Assembly (NCBI GenBank): GCA_913058245.1
Contig: CAJXQJ010000013.1
Coordinates: forward strand, 1-64,000
Reading direction: 5' to 3'
DNA: 64,000 nt
DNA from: an uncultured Colwellia sp.
GTDB lineage: Bacteria; Pseudomonadota; Gammaproteobacteria; Enterobacterales; Alteromonadaceae
Within the stretch, counting starts at the first letter, position 1, and each line of letters opens with the position of its first letter. A program made the position numbers and the translations under genes. The notes beneath the pieces are model-generated. The model did not search any database. It was not told the DNA's origin and worked only from the letters and a program-made list of their open reading frames with translations. Positions 9,528-18,787 of the stretch are shown here, in pieces.

Positions 9528-10175
9528 GTGCAACAAGAAAGTACTATTAAAAACCAAGTAAAATTTACCGATAAGATTACCTTGGCAATTACCGGTGCCT
9601 CCGGTTCAGCCTATGCATTACGTTTACTTGAGTGTTTAGTTGCAGCGAATTATCAAGTCTTTGTTTTATGTTCAAGTGCTGCGCGAGTGGTGTTTGATAC
9701 TGAACTAGGACTTAAGCTGCCAAGTTCGCCAGATGCTGCTAGCCAATTTTTAACAACTAAGTTTAATGCCCAAGCAGAGCAGATTATTGTTTTTGGTAAA
9801 GAGCAATGGTTTTCACCTGTTGCTTCTGGCTCAGCAGCACCAAAACAAATGGTGGTTTGTCCGTGTTCAACGGGAACCTTAGCGGCAATTAGCCAAGGTA
9901 TGAGTGATAATTTAATTGAACGAGCGGCGGACGTGGTGATTAAAGAACGCGGTCAATTGATTTTGGTGCCTCGTGAAACCCCGTTTTCGACTATCCATTT
10001 ACAAAATATGCTGACCTTATCGCAAATGGGCGTAACTATTATGCCTGCAGCACCAGGCTTTTATCATCAGCCAGAATCGATTAATGACTTGATTGATTTT
10101 ATGGTCGGGCGTTTACTCGATCATTTAGCTATCGAGCAAACGATTATGCCACGTTGGGGTTATCAACCACAGTAA
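9528..10175 (+). CDS. ubiX: Flavin prenyltransferase UbiX
   Basis: 215 residues. It makes prenylated FMN for the UbiD decarboxylase of ubiquinone synthesis. The FMN-binding GASGS motif is at residues 23-27. [20 protein letters not shown] and the conserved tail [16 protein letters not shown] are also present. The start is GTG at 9528 with TTAGGTGG upstream. The gene follows mpl by 74 bases, the same pairing seen in several gammaproteobacteria. Confidence 0.95.
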   Translation: MQQESTIKNQVKFTDKITLAITGASGSAYALRLLECLVAANYQVFVLCSSAARVVFDTELGLKLPSSPDAASQFLTTKFNAQAEQIIVFGKEQWFSPVASGSAAPKQMVVCPCSTGTLAAISQGMSDNLIERAADVVIKERGQLILVPRETPFSTIHLQNMLTLSQMGVTIMPAAPGFYHQPESINDLIDFMVGRLLDHLAIEQTIMPRWGYQPQ

Positions 10176-10220
10176 AGTATGATTAAGTTTTTAGTGATAC
10201 GTTAAGGTGACTTAAATTGG

Positions 10221-10514
10221 TTATTCTTGATCAGTTGATACTTTATTTTTTGCCTTGATTTCTTTGATATCAACGCCATCAAGTAACAACATTACATCAG
10301 CAAGTAATCGCTTTAATTCACCCACTTCGCTTGGTAATGACTTCTTCGCTTTCTGCACGTAGGCAATAGCCTCGCGATTTTGAATCACTTCTAGTAGCGC
10401 TTTCAACGTTTCTGTGTCGTTGGCATCAATGGTCGGTAATGGTTTTTCACTTGCCGCGTTATATAGCGAGTAAGTGGCAATTAAACTTGCTTGTGCTTCT
10501 GCTAATCTTTCCAT
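10221..10514 (-). CDS. Small hypothetical protein, 97 residues
   Basis: Not recognised. The predicted protein is acidic and helical (AEAQASLIATYSLYNAA, then ELKRLLADVMLLLDGVDIKEIKAK), with no signal peptide, membrane segment or cysteine. An ATCCTTAT-complement (ATAAGGAT) precedes the ATG. It stands alone, convergent with ubiX and divergent from the amidohydrolase gene. Codon use looks like its neighbours. It may be a lineage-specific cytoplasmic protein. Confidence 0.6.
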   Translation of the reverse strand: MERLAEAQASLIATYSLYNAASEKPLPTIDANDTETLKALLEVIQNREAIAYVQKAKKSLPSEVGELKRLLADVMLLLDGVDIKEIKAKNKVSTDQE

Positions 10515-10747
10515 AAAAACCTATCCTTATTTTTATTATGGTTATTTCATTACCATACTGAAAAATAAAAAATTGTCTAATTATTCACGCTTTTTCTAAT
10601 AAAAATAATTTATATTTACAGTTAGTTAACAATTGGCACTGAACGGCAATTTAATACTATTTATCGCATTAAGCTTAAACTTTTGTCGTTGATGTGTTTT
10701 AGTAGGGAGATAACAATAATTCATACATATGATTAGGTTTAAAAATA

Positions 10748-13700
10748 ATGTCTACATTTACTTCTCGAATCTCTTCGGTAGCGTTTAGCGTCGCACTTAT
10801 TTTAGGTACTGGGCAAGTTGCTGTTGCCGCTGATAATGTTGTGAAAACCTCAGAAGAAGCCAAAACAGAAAAGTGGTCAGTGAATAACCCACAAGGGAAA
10901 TTTATTACTGCAAAAATTGATGTTCGCCAAGGTACTTGGATGAATGTTGATATAAGCCCAGACGGCGAAACGTTAGTTTTTGATTTACTTGGTGATATTT
11001 ATACATTACCGATTGAAGGTGGTGAAGCAAAAGCACTAATGACCGACATTGCTTGGCAAATGCAGCCACGTTTTAGTCCTGATGGTAAACATATCGCCTT
11101 TACTTCTGATGAAGACGGCGGCGATAACTTATGGATTATGAAAGCAGACGGTAGCGAAGGCAAAGCCGTTAGCTCTGAAACATTTCGTTTATTAAACAGT
11201 CCTGCATGGTCACCAGATGGCGACTATATTGTTGGTCGTAAGCATTTTACTGGTGCTCGTTCATTAGGTGCTGGTGAAGTATGGATGTACCACAAAACTG
11301 GCGGTAATGGTGTCATGCTTACCAAACGCCCAAATCAACAAAAAGATTTAGGTGAACCGGCATTTTCACACGATGGAAAATATGTTTATTTTTCACAAGA
11401 TGCCACGCCGGGTAAAACTTTCCACTACAGTAAAGATTCAGAAAAAGGCATATATAAAATTAAACGCCTTGATTTAGCTACAGGCGAAATAAAAGTGGTT
11501 GTTTCAGGTAAAGGTGGGGCAATTCGCCCAGTACCATCACCTGATGGTAAGTACTTAGCTTACATTAGCCGTGATGACTTCCAATCAAATTTATATTTGT
11601 ATGACTTAAAAAGTGGCGAAGAAAGTCTTATTTTTGAAGGATTAGATCGTGATATGCAAGAAACTTGGGCAATTCATGGTGTTTATCCAAGCATGGCATG
11701 GTTACCCGACAGTGAAGGCATGGTTTTTTGGTCAGGCGGTCAAATTAATAAGTTAGACCTGGAGAGCAAGAAAACATCCGTGATCCCTTTTCATGTTAAA
11801 ACTGAAAAGAAAATCCAAACAGCACTGCGTTTTCAACAAGACCTTGATCAAGATAACTTTGACGTAAAAATGCTACGTGACGTCGAAATATCTCCTGATG
11901 GTCGTAAAGTTGTTTATGAATCAATGGGGCATATTTATGTTCGCACCATTGCCAACGGTAAAGTGAAAGGTAAAGCGAAAAGATTAACCAAGCAGAAATC
12001 TCATTTTGAGTTAAATCCGAGTTTTTCTCGTGACGGTAAATATGTTGTGTATAGCACTTGGAATGATAATAAATTAGGTGAAATTCGCTTAGTTTCGGCT
12101 CGAGGTGGTAAGAGTAAAGTATTAACGAAAGAACCTGGCAAATATATTGAGCCTAGTTTCTCTCCGGATGGTAAAACCGTTGTTTTTCGTAAAGTCTCAG
12201 GCGGTTACATTACTGATCCAACATGGGGTTTAAACCCAGGTGTATACACGGTTAGCAGTAAAGGCGGTAAGGCGAAACTTATTACCGAATCAGGCTTAAT
12301 GCCACATTTTGGTGCTCATAATGATCGTATCTACGTTCTACGTAACGGTGAAAAGCCGCAACTTGTTAAAGTAAATCTAACAAGCTCAGCAGATTCAGAT
12401 CAAGAACAAGCTATTTACCAAGGTAAATTTGCAACTGAGTACAAAGTCTCACCAGATGGTAAATATTTAGCATTTGCTGAACGCTTTAAAGTTTTTGTCA
12501 CGCCGTTTGTTGAGCGTGGTCAGGTGATCGATATTGGTCCGAAAGCGAAGAACTTACCAGTGAAAAAACTGTCGATGCGTGCTGGTGAAAGTATTAACTG
12601 GAATGGAAAATCAAATGAACTGTATTGGAGTTTAGGGCCTGATTTATATCAAGCAGGTGTCGGTGGTTTATTTGATATTTCAGCGAAAAAAAATGCTGAG
12701 AAAGAAGAGCAAGCACCAGTAAAAACTTACTTAGGTTACAAAGAGAAGGCAGATAAGCCGTCAGGCCGTGTTGCTTTTGTTGGTGGTAAGGTTATCACCA
12801 TGGAAGGCGAACAAATAATTGAAAATGGTGTTGTTGTTGTTGAAGGTAATAAAATTATTGCCGTTGGCCAACAAGGACAAGTTGATGTGCCTTCTGATGC
12901 TAAAGTTATTGACGTTACTGGTAAGTCTATAATGCCAGGATTAATTGATGCGCACGCACATGGTCCACAAGGCAGCAGTGAAATTATCCCACAGCAAAAC
13001 TGGAAAAACTATGCTGGTTTAGCGCTGGGGGTTACTACTGTGCATGATCCTTCAAATGATACTACCGAGTTTTTTGCTGCCAGCGAAATGCAGAAAGCTG
13101 GTGATATTGTTGCGCCACGCTTATTTTCAACAGGTAGTATTCTCTACGGCGCAACCATAGCGGGTTACACTTCACATGTTGATAGTTTAGACGATGCTAA
13201 GTTTCATATTGAACGCTTGAAAAAAGCTGGTGTATTTAGTGTGAAAAGCTATAACCAACCGCGCAGAAACCAACGTCAGCAAATGGTACAAGCGGCACGT
13301 GAAGCTGAAATTATGGTCGTACCTGAAGGTGGCTCATTGTTGCAACATAACCTGTCAATGATCATTGATGGCCATACAACGTTAGAACATTCAATTTCGA
13401 CAGCGAAAATTTATGACGACATTAGGCAGTTATGGTCGCAATCAGAAATGGCGTATACACCAACAATGGGCGTAGCTTATGGTGGTATTTCAGGTGAACA
13501 TTTCTGGTATGACACAACTGATGTTTGGAAACACCCTCGTTTAAGTAAATACGTGCCGAGTGAGTTTTTAGATCCACGTTCGATGCGCCGTACTAAAGCG
13601 CCACATCATCATTACAACCACATTAATGTTGCGAAAGTAGCAAAAGAGCTACAAGACTTAGGTGTTGAAGTAAATTCTGGTGGTCATGGTCAGCGTGAAG

Positions 13701-13999
13701 GTTTGGCTATGCACTGGGAAATGTGGATGATGGCACAAGGTGGTATGTCGCCGCTAAGCGCAATTCGCACCGCTACTATGTCGCCAGCGAAAACATTAGG
13801 TTTAGATAGCCAACTTGGCTCACTAACAGTTGGTAAACTTGCTGATATATTAGTTATCGATGGTGATGTTAGCCAAGATATTCAATTGTCTGACCGTGTT
13901 GTATATACCATGGTAAATGGCCGTTTATACAATGCTGAAACTATGGATGAAGTGGGTAACTATGATAACAAGCGTAAGAAATTTTATTTCGAAAAGTAA
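10748..13999 (+). CDS. Exported beta-propeller (PD40/TolB-like) and amidohydrolase fusion
   Basis: 1083 residues with a Sec signal peptide (cut likely after QVAVAA). Residues about 60-610 hold many PD40/WD40-like repeats, each with a ...FSPDGK... core, forming one or two propellers. Residues about 670-1080 form an amidohydrolase domain: HAH metal ligands (His736, His738) in GLIDAHAHGP, a candidate carbamylated Lys in VFSVKSYNQP, then TLEHS and SGGHGQREG, and the C-terminal GKLADILVIDGD. The family is widespread in marine gammaproteobacteria; its substrate is unknown, and peptidase or lactamase-like hydrolysis in the periplasm is a guess. It is monocistronic and followed by a strong terminator. 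Confidence 0.88.
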   Translation: MSTFTSRISSVAFSVALILGTGQVAVAADNVVKTSEEAKTEKWSVNNPQGKFITAKIDVRQGTWMNVDISPDGETLVFDLLGDIYTLPIEGGEAKALMTDIAWQMQPRFSPDGKHIAFTSDEDGGDNLWIMKADGSEGKAVSSETFRLLNSPAWSPDGDYIVGRKHFTGARSLGAGEVWMYHKTGGNGVMLTKRPNQQKDLGEPAFSHDGKYVYFSQDATPGKTFHYSKDSEKGIYKIKRLDLATGEIKVVVSGKGGAIRPVPSPDGKYLAYISRDDFQSNLYLYDLKSGEESLIFEGLDRDMQETWAIHGVYPSMAWLPDSEGMVFWSGGQINKLDLESKKTSVIPFHVKTEKKIQTALRFQQDLDQDNFDVKMLRDVEISPDGRKVVYESMGHIYVRTIANGKVKGKAKRLTKQKSHFELNPSFSRDGKYVVYSTWNDNKLGEIRLVSARGGKSKVLTKEPGKYIEPSFSPDGKTVVFRKVSGGYITDPTWGLNPGVYTVSSKGGKAKLITESGLMPHFGAHNDRIYVLRNGEKPQLVKVNLTSSADSDQEQAIYQGKFATEYKVSPDGKYLAFAERFKVFVTPFVERGQVIDIGPKAKNLPVKKLSMRAGESINWNGKSNELYWSLGPDLYQAGVGGLFDISAKKNAEKEEQAPVKTYLGYKEKADKPSGRVAFVGGKVITMEGEQIIENGVVVVEGNKIIAVGQQGQVDVPSDAKVIDVTGKSIMPGLIDAHAHGPQGSSEIIPQQNWKNYAGLALGVTTVHDPSNDTTEFFAASEMQKAGDIVAPRLFSTGSILYGATIAGYTSHVDSLDDAKFHIERLKKAGVFSVKSYNQPRRNQRQQMVQAAREAEIMVVPEGGSLLQHNLSMIIDGHTTLEHSISTAKIYDDIRQLWSQSEMAYTPTMGVAYGGISGEHFWYDTTDVWKHPRLSKYVPSEFLDPRSMRRTKAPHHHYNHINVAKVAKELQDLGVEVNSGGHGQREGLAMHWEMWMMAQGGMSPLSAIRTATMSPAKTLGLDSQLGSLTVGKLADILVIDGDVSQDIQLSDRVVYTMVNGRLYNAETMDEVGNYDNKRKKFYFEK

Positions 14000-14024
14000 C
14001 TTGTTCTTCATTAGTTAACTAAAT

Positions 14025-14050
14025 AAAACCCGGTTTATCCGGGTTTTTTA
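14025..14050 (+). terminator. Rho-independent terminator after the amidohydrolase gene
   Basis: AAAACCCGG (14025-14033) pairs with CCGGGTTTT (14039-14047) around a TTTAT loop and is followed by T residues. Confidence 0.9.
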
Positions 14051-14136
14051 TTGCTAGCAATTTGATCGTTTAATAAATCAAAAAACAGGGTACACTCGTT
14101 AAATAATATTGAGGCTAGAGTACAATTAGGAATATT

Positions 14137-14562
14137 TTGAAGATTGAAGTTATTGAAGAACCAAGTACAGAATTAACGGCTTTTTTAGATGCTAAAATTG
14201 CTGAATTTAATTGGGCGCGCTGGGAAGTTAATAAACGTAAAGCGATAGCGGTAAAGTTGACGAATGAGCAAGGTGAAATTATTGCTGGTGCTGCTGGCAG
14301 AACTTTTGGTGACTGGTTAATGATTAATACGCTATGGGTCTCAGAAAGCTTAAGAGGCCAACATGTTGGTAGTGAAATTTTAAAGAAAATTGAGCAAGCA
14401 GCGCAAGTACGAGGTTGTAATAAGGCTCTGTTAGATACTTTAAATTTTCAAGCGAAGCCGTTTTATGAGCAGCATGGTTATCAAGTGCAATGGACCCAAC
14501 AAGGGTATCCAAAAACAGGTTGCAAATATTACATGGTCAAGCAATTAGCAGATGTTATTTGA
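14137..14562 (+). CDS. GNAT family N-acetyltransferase
   Basis: 141 residues, the usual single-domain GNAT length. The acetyl-CoA pyrophosphate loop is visible as LRGQHVGSEIL (about residues 70-80), preceded by the beta4 strand LMINTLWVSESL. The C-terminal part AKPFYEQHGYQV is also typical. The start is TTG at 14137, with TTAGGA upstream. The substrate cannot be read from the sequence. The next gene begins 32 bases downstream. Confidence 0.85.
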   Translation: MKIEVIEEPSTELTAFLDAKIAEFNWARWEVNKRKAIAVKLTNEQGEIIAGAAGRTFGDWLMINTLWVSESLRGQHVGSEILKKIEQAAQVRGCNKALLDTLNFQAKPFYEQHGYQVQWTQQGYPKTGCKYYMVKQLADVI

Positions 14563-14594
14563 TAAAAATAAATCAATTGAAAGGAAGAGAAAAG

Positions 14595-15005
14595 GTGTAT
14601 TTAGGAAGCTGTTTATGTGGACAAGTGGCGATAGCGGTAACGGGTGAGATTAGTGACATTATTCATTGTCATTGCTCACTTTGTCGAAAGAATTCAGGTA
14701 CCGCTTATGCGACAAACGGATTTGTTAATAGCCAAGATCTCAAAATTGAAAAGGGTCAAGAATTACTGAGTACATTTTCTTTTAAACCTGGGAGAACACG
14801 CTATTTTTGTAAAAATTGTGGTAGCCCGGTTTATAGTAGTAATGCTCAAGATAAAAGCAGAGTTCGTGTTCGCTTAGGCATTTTTGATTCCGATATCGAG
14901 GAAAGACCAATGTCTCATAATTTTGTTGATTCGAAAGCTAATTGGGAAAATTTTGATGCAAATTTACCTCGCAATGCCACCTTTGAATCTGCTCGACTAA
15001 AATGA
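14595..15005 (+). CDS. GFA/CENP-V family zinc protein
   Basis: 136 residues from GTG at 14595, chosen because AAGGAAGAG lies just upstream and the family begins with the CxCG motif. An earlier in-frame ATG at 14490 would overlap the GNAT gene. The zinc motifs are all seen: SCLCGQV, CHCSLCRKNSG and FCKNCGSPVYS. Members include glutathione-dependent formaldehyde-activating (Gfa) enzymes, but most are of unknown role. No formaldehyde dehydrogenase is nearby, so that activity is not claimed. Confidence 0.87.
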   Translation: MYLGSCLCGQVAIAVTGEISDIIHCHCSLCRKNSGTAYATNGFVNSQDLKIEKGQELLSTFSFKPGRTRYFCKNCGSPVYSSNAQDKSRVRVRLGIFDSDIEERPMSHNFVDSKANWENFDANLPRNATFESARLK

Positions 15006-15034
15006 TTTAACTTTTGATAAGTATGGAGTAGGGT

Positions 15035-15844
15035 TTGAATATTGTTTTATTAATGAATAATGATATTGCCAGTAATTTAGCCCTGAACTTACTATTACCG
15101 TCTTTAAAGCAATATAATCTCTCTGTATTTTTATCGAGTAATGTTGGCGGAAAAAAGGTAAAGCCAGCGGCGTTGAAAGAATTAGCTCAATTTGAGCAGC
15201 ACGATGTATTTAAGTCGCTGCAAAAAATTGAAAATGTTAAGTATCAGTTAAAATTGTTTTCAGAAATTGCCGCGAAAAATAGTATTAGAATTGAAACCCT
15301 GAATGAAATAAATACTGCTAATGGTATTGATAAAATTAGCGCGCTAGCGCCAGATTTAATTATTTCTATTCGTTACGGTGTTATTTTAAGGAAACCCGTT
15401 ATTGATTGCGCTAAACACGGCGTAATCAACTTACATTCTGGATCATTACCTGATTATCGCGGCGTGATGGCAACATTTTGGGCAATGTTTAGTAGCGAAA
15501 AAACACTGTCGGCAACCTTACATTTTATTACCGACAACACCATAGATACGGGGGGTGTGATAGCCAAAACGAGATTTGCTGTGCAACCGAATAAATCTTA
15601 TTTGTGGCATGTATTGTCGTTATACGTTGATGGCTGTCAGCTAATTGAGTCTGTTGTTAATCAAGTGCGGAATAATGAGCGAATTGACACTTATCAACAG
15701 GCGGATACCGGACAATATTTCTCATTCCCAACCACTGAGCAAATTGCTGAGTTTGTTGAGCAATATGGCGCGTTGTATCAACATGATGAGGTTATCAGAC
15801 TATTGCTAAAAGCAACGTTAAAAATAGCACCGAAAACAATTTAA
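15035..15844 (+). CDS. Formyltransferase-like protein (MTF/PurN fold)
   Basis: 269 residues. The centre carries the formyltransferase catalytic pattern: LHSGSLPDYRGVMATFWAM holds the catalytic His and following Asp/Arg, and TIDTGGVI the conserved Asp. The N-terminal domain (MNIVLLMNNDIASNLAL) takes the place of the usual start. It lacks the C-terminal domain of methionyl-tRNA formyltransferase, so it is more like sugar N-formyltransferases or stand-alone paralogs. The start is TTG at 15035, after GGAGTAGGG. It is 29 bases from the GFA gene and probably in the same unit. No sugar-nucleotide genes are nearby and the acceptor is unknown. Confidence 0.8.
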   Translation: MNIVLLMNNDIASNLALNLLLPSLKQYNLSVFLSSNVGGKKVKPAALKELAQFEQHDVFKSLQKIENVKYQLKLFSEIAAKNSIRIETLNEINTANGIDKISALAPDLIISIRYGVILRKPVIDCAKHGVINLHSGSLPDYRGVMATFWAMFSSEKTLSATLHFITDNTIDTGGVIAKTRFAVQPNKSYLWHVLSLYVDGCQLIESVVNQVRNNERIDTYQQADTGQYFSFPTTEQIAEFVEQYGALYQHDEVIRLLLKATLKIAPKTI

Positions 15845-15902
15845 CTTGACAAGTAATGAAAAGTTTATTTGAATTTTGTTAGAGACATTTTAACGCTCGG
15901 GG

Positions 15903-16391
15903 TTACGAAAGTGCAGCCATTAGTTTTTCTGCACATTGTTTGGGAGAATTATCTAAGGTATTTATGATTAAATCATAAGATACCTGTTCATGGACACTGC
16001 GAAACTGTGATTGAGCTAAACCTATAGGGCGGTCACCTCGTGCCAGTTCTCGCTCTTCTAATTCGAATAATGGACATTCAACTTTAATCACACTAACGCT
16101 AATACCTGCTAGTGATGCTTTGAATTCGTCGTAAGTCTTTTTGCCGCAAAAAATAATATCGACAATAACATTGTGGCCCGTTTCCGCTAAAGCTCGTACT
16201 GACTTTGCCATTGCCAACTTCATATGAGGAAAATTATTTGAGCCTGCTGGAATCTTGTAAGGTGTCATATCCCAAAACGCATCAAGGGCACACAATAAAT
16301 AAGGCGCTGAATATTGCATTTGCAACTCTCTGGCAAGTGCTGTTTTACCTGAGCTTGATGTGCCATTTAAAATAATTACTTTGCCTTTCAT
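15903..16391 (-). CDS. Chloramphenicol phosphotransferase-like P-loop kinase
   Basis: 162 residues. The Walker A motif GTSSSGKT is at residues 10-17. CALDAFWDM and ECPLFELEERE lie in the usual CPT (chloramphenicol 3-O-phosphotransferase-like) positions, and ARGDRPIGLA is a strong signature of this family. Relatives phosphorylate small molecules, and most have no link with antibiotic resistance. It is a minus-strand gene next to the DUF1330 gene, 33 bases upstream, and may share a transcript. The actual substrate is unknown. Confidence 0.83.
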   Translation of the reverse strand: MKGKVIILNGTSSSGKTALARELQMQYSAPYLLCALDAFWDMTPYKIPAGSNNFPHMKLAMAKSVRALAETGHNVIVDIIFCGKKTYDEFKASLAGISVSVIKVECPLFELEERELARGDRPIGLAQSQFRSVHEQVSYDLIINTLDNSPKQCAEKLMAALS

Positions 16392-16424
16392 ATTTCCTGC
16401 TTTTTAAGATTTTAAACAACTTTA

Positions 16425-16730
16425 TTATAGCGTTTTCTCATGCATTGATATGGTTGTGACCGATTGTACCGAGCTGAGAAAGTATTTATTTTTAACCGCA
16501 AGGTATTTAGAGTCGTTAAAAAATTTTTCCATAGCGACTTTGTCGGGGAATTCAATAGTAAAAACACGGTTGATAGCGCTATCATCTTTTGATTTTAGTA
16601 CTTCGCTAACTCTAAAATCAAAGCCAAAATCACCACCGTATGAATGAAGAATAGGGATCATGTGCTGACGATATTTTTGATATTCAACATCATCACTAAT
16701 TTGTAGCCCCATAATTCTTTCGTAAGCCAT
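16425..16730 (-). CDS. DUF1330-like protein
   Basis: 101 residues from ATG at 16730. A longer frame starting at 16811 lacks a ribosome-binding site, while AAGGA lies just before 16730. The protein has a dimeric alpha-beta barrel pattern: YQKYRQHMIPILHSYGGDFG followed by NRVFTIEFPDKVAMEKFFND, as in DUF1330/NIPSNAP-like proteins. Function is unknown. It may be co-transcribed with the CPT-like kinase 33 bases downstream. Confidence 0.75.
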   Translation of the reverse strand: MAYERIMGLQISDDVEYQKYRQHMIPILHSYGGDFGFDFRVSEVLKSKDDSAINRVFTIEFPDKVAMEKFFNDSKYLAVKNKYFLSSVQSVTTISMHEKTL

Positions 16731-16984
16731 ATTCGTTCCTTGTATTTTCTTGAATGCGAGGGCGTGTTGAACTTTGTGGTATAAATACTCACTAAACGGT
16801 TGCAAAAACATACACCAAAGATCAACACGGCCAAATAGTTAAGAGCGGTTAATATCCCATAACTTTAAAATATTAGAAACAAAAAATGGCAACTAGCCTT
16901 TTAAAGCAGACATATTACCACTAGCCTTTATTTGTATCTCTTGTGATATGTCCACTTTCCTTTTGCAATTAATAAAGTGCCAGT

Positions 16985-17752
16985 TTAGTTTCTGCCTGCC
17001 ATAACCCCACCATCATGATCCCAAATTGCACCAGTTACCCAAGCTGCTTTGTCGCTAAGTAAAAAATTAATACTATTAGCAATATCTTCAGCGCTTCCTA
17101 TTCTTCCTATAGGATGAAAAGCATCAAAACTGGCTAAACTTGAATCGATGTCTTTTTCATCAATAAATGAACTATAAATTGGTGTTTTAACAACTGCAGG
17201 TGCAACGGCATTTACGCGAATATTATACTCAGCAAGTTCCATAGCCAGATGCTGAGTTAGCGCATGCAAGCCTGCTTTTGCCATGGAATATGCGGAAGAT
17301 GGTGTCGCTTTAACGGCTTGTTTTGCCCACATTGAACCGATATTAACAATAGCGCCTCCTTGATGTTTAATCATATTATTGGCAACTGCTTGCGAAATAA
17401 AAAATGTCGCTTTATTCAACTCCAAATACTGATCATATTCTGCAAAGCCATGTTCAATGAAACTTGTTGGCTTAAAGTAACCAGCAGCATTGACTAAGTA
17501 GTTAATGTGTTCAGGTAACTTCTTAATCGTTTGGTTGAGTTTATCAACCTGTGCTGAGTTATATAAATCAACTGATATGGTATCAACTTGAGTTAGTTGT
17601 GAAAGCTCGTTACTCGCAGCGTTAAGTTTCTTTTGATCGCGACCGACAATGATCAAATTAACATCACTTTTTGCTAACTGTTTTGCAGTTGCTAAGCCTA
17701 TACCGCTAGAGCCACCAATAATTAATGCTAATTTCTTGTTTGAATTACTCAT
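16985..17752 (-). CDS. Short-chain dehydrogenase/reductase
   Basis: 255 residues from the ATG at 17752. The in-frame TTG at 17764 overlaps the TTGGAG ribosome-binding site itself and is rejected. Classical SDR features: nucleotide-binding GGSSGIG (about residues 13-19), NAAG, catalytic Ser in NIGSMW, YSMAK (Tyr and Lys), and DHDGGVMAG near the end. The coenzyme is probably NADPH given GRDQKK after beta2. It is divergent from an HxlR regulator 115 bases away, the usual arrangement for a regulator and its target. Confidence 0.9.
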   Translation of the reverse strand: MSNSNKKLALIIGGSSGIGLATAKQLAKSDVNLIIVGRDQKKLNAASNELSQLTQVDTISVDLYNSAQVDKLNQTIKKLPEHINYLVNAAGYFKPTSFIEHGFAEYDQYLELNKATFFISQAVANNMIKHQGGAIVNIGSMWAKQAVKATPSSAYSMAKAGLHALTQHLAMELAEYNIRVNAVAPAVVKTPIYSSFIDEKDIDSSLASFDAFHPIGRIGSAEDIANSINFLLSDKAAWVTGAIWDHDGGVMAGRN

Positions 17753-17824
17753 ATTTTTCTCCAAATGATTGTCTACACTTGCTAAAGTAATGACAGCATA
17801 GCGAGCAACTTAGCTTGTTGAAAA

Positions 17825-17861
17825 GTAGGTACAATTTAGTAGGGTAGGTACTTTTTGGTAC
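17825..17861. promoter_or_regulatory. Repeated GTAGGTAC sites, candidate HxlR operator
   Basis: GTAGGTAC occurs at 17825-17832 and again at 17844-17851, and GGTAC recurs at 17857-17861, just before the HxlR start codon at 17868. The copies are 19 bases apart, about two helical turns. They lie between the divergent SDR and HxlR genes, so they are a natural operator. Binding by HxlR is inferred. Confidence 0.55.
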
Positions 17862-17867
17862 ATCTTT

Positions 17868-18206
17868 ATGAATAACAATGAAAAAATAGTTTCTAGAAAA
17901 ACACCGCCTATAGGTAGCGCCCGAATGGTGGAAACAATTTATGGTTGTAAATGGTCTTTAACCGTTTATCAATTGTTAGCTGCTGGTGTTAACCGACCTG
18001 GAGAAATGGTGCGAAATGTTGACGGCTTAACAACCAAAGTATTGAATGTTTGCTTGAAGAAAAACATTGAATTTGGCATTTTGGAACGAATAAGCTTTAA
18101 CGAATTACCCCCTCGAGTGGAGTATCATGTTACTGAGTTTGGTGAGAAATTTTTGGCTATCACCGAGGCGTTAGAACAACTACAACAAGAAATAGATAAA
18201 GGCTAA
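17868..18206 (+). CDS. HxlR family transcriptional regulator
   Basis: 112 residues, the typical size of these winged-helix regulators. Conserved landmarks: YGCKWSLTVYQLLAAGVNRPGEM (read in pieces: GCKWSL, then a helix-turn-helix), DGLTTKVLNVCLK in the recognition region, and RVEYHVTEFGEKF in the wing. Cys residues at about 27 (GCKW) and 63 could sense electrophiles, as HypR/YodB do. It is divergent from the SDR gene; the repeated GTAGGTAC elements lie immediately upstream. Confidence 0.88.
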   Translation: MNNNEKIVSRKTPPIGSARMVETIYGCKWSLTVYQLLAAGVNRPGEMVRNVDGLTTKVLNVCLKKNIEFGILERISFNELPPRVEYHVTEFGEKFLAITEALEQLQQEIDKG

Positions 18207-18215
18207 GCATTAATA

Positions 18216-18251
18216 ATGCTGCTAAACCAAAACTTTTGATTAGCAGCATTT
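18216..18251 (+). terminator. Hairpin after the HxlR gene
   Basis: AATGCTGCTAA (18216-18226) pairs perfectly with TTAGCAGCATT (18241-18251) across a 14-base loop. The trailing sequence TGAAAATAT is poor in T runs, so it may be an intercistronic hairpin before the ABM gene rather than a full terminator. Confidence 0.6.
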
Positions 18252-18286
18252 GAAAATATCATCAATAGATTAAGTGAGAGAGTATT

Positions 18287-18565
18287 ATGACGATTGTACG
18301 AGTAAACGAGTTTACCGCAGCAGAAGGGAAGTCAAACGAGCTTTTTTCATTTTTAGAAGCTCTAGTTCCATATATTTCTGGAGCAGAAGGTTGCTTGTCT
18401 TGTGAGCTATTAAAGCACCATGAACAGAGCAACCAATTTATGATTATTGAACGCTGGGATAATATTGAAAACCATCAGCAAGCGATCACAAACTACCCAC
18501 AAGAAGACATGCAAGCGGCGATGAGCTTGTTTGGTGCACCACCGAAAGGTAATTACTACAAATAA
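18287..18565 (+). CDS. Antibiotic biosynthesis monooxygenase (ABM) domain protein
   Basis: 92 residues, a complete ABM fold: TIVRVNEFTAAEGKSNELF, then GCLSCELLKH and FMIIERWDNIENHQQAI. Family members include YgiN quinol monooxygenase and Lsr-type isomerases, acting without a cofactor. AGTGAGAGAG precedes the ATG. Its place behind the HxlR regulator suggests, but does not prove, a role in quinone or electrophile handling. Confidence 0.85.
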   Translation: MTIVRVNEFTAAEGKSNELFSFLEALVPYISGAEGCLSCELLKHHEQSNQFMIIERWDNIENHQQAITNYPQEDMQAAMSLFGAPPKGNYYK

Positions 18566-18590
18566 GTTAGAGGCGTGAACTACTCTTATT

Positions 18591-18612
18591 AAGTGCAATT
18601 TACTTTGCACTT
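18591..18612 (+). terminator. Possible terminator after the ABM gene
   Basis: AAGTGCAA (18591-18598) pairs with TTGCACTT (18605-18612) with a six-base loop. The following TATTGACTT is a weak T tract. Confidence 0.5.
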
Positions 18613-18787
18613 TATTGACTTATCTATAGGTACGAGGCTTTAAGCAATAACAATTATAACTAATTCTTCTTAATATCACTCATTTTGGTATGTAAATAGC
18701 TTTATCTCTAGATAGTGTTAACTGACAAGTCATGTTAATGTAAATTAGCTTAAAGAATAAGCTCTGCCGTATTTACAAGGATGAAGA

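Noticed and set aside
14490..14594. N-terminal extension of the GFA protein
   Set aside because: It would overlap the GNAT gene by 73 bases, has no ribosome-binding site, and the family starts at the CxCG motif.
15903..16391. Antibiotic resistance by chloramphenicol phosphotransferase
   Set aside because: Only family-level similarity to CPT; most members have no resistance role and nothing else in the region suggests resistance.
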